Notes under the pieces: model-generated
Databases searched by the model: none
The model's input: only the letters and a program-made list of their open reading frames with translations
What the model was told of the DNA's origin: nothing
Assembly (NCBI GenBank): GCA_024516155.1
Contig: JAJJXM010000052.1
Coordinates: 310,001-374,000, forward strand
DNA length: 64,000 bases
Direction: 5' to 3'
Origin: Pyronema omphalodes
Lineage: Eukaryota > Ascomycota > Pezizomycetes > Pezizales > Pyronemataceae
Shown here: piece by piece, positions 62,501-64,000 of the stretch
Numbering within the stretch: the stretch's first letter is position 1
Layout of the letters: every line of letters begins with the position of its first letter
Program-made: the position numbers and the translations under genes

Positions 62501-63279
62501 TCAAGTGCCAGAATTGCCTGAACTGCACACTCCAACCCCCATCACACATCACACATCACCCCCCCAAATTCCCACAACTCACCCCCATTCCCATATCCCC
62601 CCCCTCCCCCCGACTGGTTACCCGACTTGCCCATCCCCATCCCCATCCCCGACCCCCCCGCCGAAACTACTGTACTGTATCAACTGCCTTTGTCGAATTG
62701 CCCACCTGTCGAACTTGACTTGACTTGCCCATCACATTCTACCATCTCCCCCCCCCCCAACCTTCTCTATCCCCCCCCTCCCCCCCCCAACCTTCTCCCC
62801 CCCCAACCTTCTCCACCCACCCCCCGACTATCCCCATCATCATACCACTCCTCCTCCAATAACACCCACTAATACCACTAATACACCCAATCTCCCATAA
62901 TACCACCAAAATACCACAATCACCTGCCTTCCGCCAAAATACAATCGCGACTCCTCCCGTCCACCGCAGCTTCCGCACATCCAATCGCACAGCTCCACCT
63001 TCTTAGTCCGTCACTCCAGTACTTCCCGACAGCATTACAGAATACCCTCTCTAACGCAGCCGCCCCAACAAGCAGATTTATTGATCCTTCCCCCATCGTC
63101 GAGCGCGAATACTCGCTTAGTCTGTCCGGCCTCCGACAACCACCGCGACGACGGCGAGCCCTCGACCACTTCATCAACAACCCACCTCCCAGCTCCCCCC
63201 CTCTTCCTCTCTCAACCTGTCTCGCTACAAAAGAACCCGCTACGAGCCCAGCGTTCAGCCTCAGCCCGAGCGGTTAACG
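59522..63279. other. long gene desert, right part
   Basis: No gene supported. It has T-rich DNA at about 60010-60170, CTTTACCTAT repeats at 60452-60490, GTAT/CATA microsatellites at 60750-60830, GCTTTGCTTT repeats at 61044-61105, a GTCGG array, ACAAGCAG repeats near 62035-62065, a CTCG run at 62313-62337, and many poly-C tracts between 62130 and 62830. The last 400 bp before 63280 is CT-rich and is the likely promoter and leader of the terminal gene. Confidence 0.5.
61490..61563. repeat. 10-11-bp degenerate minisatellite (GTCCCCTGTCG)n
   Basis: Seven or so copies of GTCGGTCCCC-type units with C/T changes. Looser copies (AGTCCCTGTCGTTTC) begin at about 61450, and TTGCTAG/TTGCTGGGCTT units at about 61407-61454. 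Confidence 0.8.
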
Positions 63280-64000
63280 ATGGACTCTGAGGTTTTAACC
63301 GAGCTTCTTGTGGCCCTCCCCGAGTGGGCCACCCGTCTTCGCAACATTTCAACTCGATTCAGCGACTTTGGAAGCGGCGATGATTCAGCTGTTAATCCTA
63401 CCCCCGAACTCACCGCTCCACCTCCACAACAGGCTGGCGGTCGACGAGGAAGATATGCTCCTCCTTCTTTACCAGAAGATGAAGTGGTGCCCAAAAAGCC
63501 AGATTCCGGTACGAAAAAACTATATGCCAAACCCGGGTCTACTAAGGCCAAATTCTCGAGTATAACAGGGCCGGATATCTACTACGATGGTGAAGCTCAA
63601 ATGCTATTGTTCGATTGTTGGACCGCCTTAAACTCAAAAAGAGGTGTTTTGAGAAAGGAGATGATGACTATTCGACGAAAGAAGGTCCTTACCCTTCCTA
63701 CTGCAAGCTACGGCTACGGCGACTCGGATGACGAACTCGAAGCCGATGATGCCTCCGACAAGGAGGAAACCGAGGAGGACCGCCTCCGAAAAGCCGAGGA
63801 AGAGCGACAGCGATTAGAGCAGCTAAAGAAAAAGGAGGAAGACGAAAGGAGGAGTAAGGTTCTTGAATTTATTGATGCATGTCTTGACAAGGCAGCCGGG
63901 GCTTGCGAAAGTGCCGCTACTGTTTGGTTACGTGGTGAAGGTTGTGTTGGCCATGTCGTATTCATCACCGCACGTATGGCCGAGGCTGTTCTCAAGATTC
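63280..64000 (+). CDS. fungal protein of unknown function, N-terminal part
   Basis: Open frame of at least 240 codons that runs off the window end without a stop. It starts MDSEVLTELLVALPEWATRL. A Pro/Gly-rich linker follows (PPPQQAGGRRGRYAPPSLPE). Next comes TGPDIYYDGEAQMLLFDCW, then a basic helix KRGVLRKEMMTIRRKK, an acidic patch, and a long charged coiled coil at about 155-190 (EEDRLRKAEEERQRLEQLKKKEEDERR). The last part, VLEFIDACLDKAAGACESAA, returns to a mixed helical fold. I do not recognise a named family, though the layout resembles conserved fungal proteins of unknown function. Codon use is like the other genes. The ATG is the first in frame after a CT-rich leader. Length and C-terminus are unknown. 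Confidence 0.75.
   Translation, partial: MDSEVLTELLVALPEWATRLRNISTRFSDFGSGDDSAVNPTPELTAPPPQQAGGRRGRYAPPSLPEDEVVPKKPDSGTKKLYAKPGSTKAKFSSITGPDIYYDGEAQMLLFDCWTALNSKRGVLRKEMMTIRRKKVLTLPTASYGYGDSDDELEADDASDKEETEEDRLRKAEEERQRLEQLKKKEEDERRSKVLEFIDACLDKAAGACESAATVWLRGEGCVGHVVFITARMAEAVLKI

Noticed and set aside
62114..62990. Frames over the poly-C region near 62.1-63.0 kb
   Set aside because: Gly/Trp- or Pro-rich products of C-rich low-complexity DNA with no other support.

Overview
The window is nuclear DNA from a filamentous ascomycete (Pezizomycotina). Most genes carry short GT-AG introns of about 47-143 nt with branch sites such as TACTAAT or CTAAC. Several genes are fungal types (Pga2, Fig4 with a long acidic N-terminus, a tetraspanin-like protein, a 1243-residue PPR protein). 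Intergenic DNA is rich in microsatellites, poly-C/G tracts and decayed transposons. I cannot name the species.

Layout. 1-4.0 kb holds no gene I recognise, only tandem arrays. 4.0-11.8 kb is a housekeeping block: FAD monooxygenase (-), phosphomannomutase (+), pyridoxamine-phosphate oxidase (-), G-patch protein (+) and an Mtm1-type mitochondrial carrier (+). 14.1-17.1 kb holds PGA2 (-) and a NIPA-like Mg2+ transporter (+), divergently transcribed. 19.5-20.8 kb holds a gag-only Copia-type element with a primer-binding site. 23.5-27.3 kb is one large mitochondrial PPR gene (-). 27.3-40.4 kb is a gene desert with diverged direct repeats of about 1.8 kb (30.3-34.4 kb) and a 697-bp PIF/Harbinger-type element with perfect 28-bp terminal inverted repeats and a broken transposase start. 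40.5-48.6 kb is a second housekeeping block: tetraspanin (+), YIF1 (+), BUD23 (-), FIG4 (-). 48.6-63.3 kb is a second desert of simple repeats. A conserved-looking gene begins at 63280 and runs off the end.

The genes do not form one pathway. Several serve the secretory and endomembrane system (SEC53, PGA2, YIF1, FIG4, tetraspanin). Others serve mitochondria (Mtm1-type carrier, PPR protein), ribosome synthesis (BUD23) and vitamin B6 salvage (PDX3). Exon borders were set by hand from splice signals and reading frame, and every multi-exon model sums to a whole number of codons. The most unusual observations are the gag-only Copia element, the Harbinger relic with its sub-terminal repeats, the tandem decayed repeats, and the carrier gene whose 3' end continues as an open helical tail broken by two in-frame TAG codons exactly 72 nt apart.
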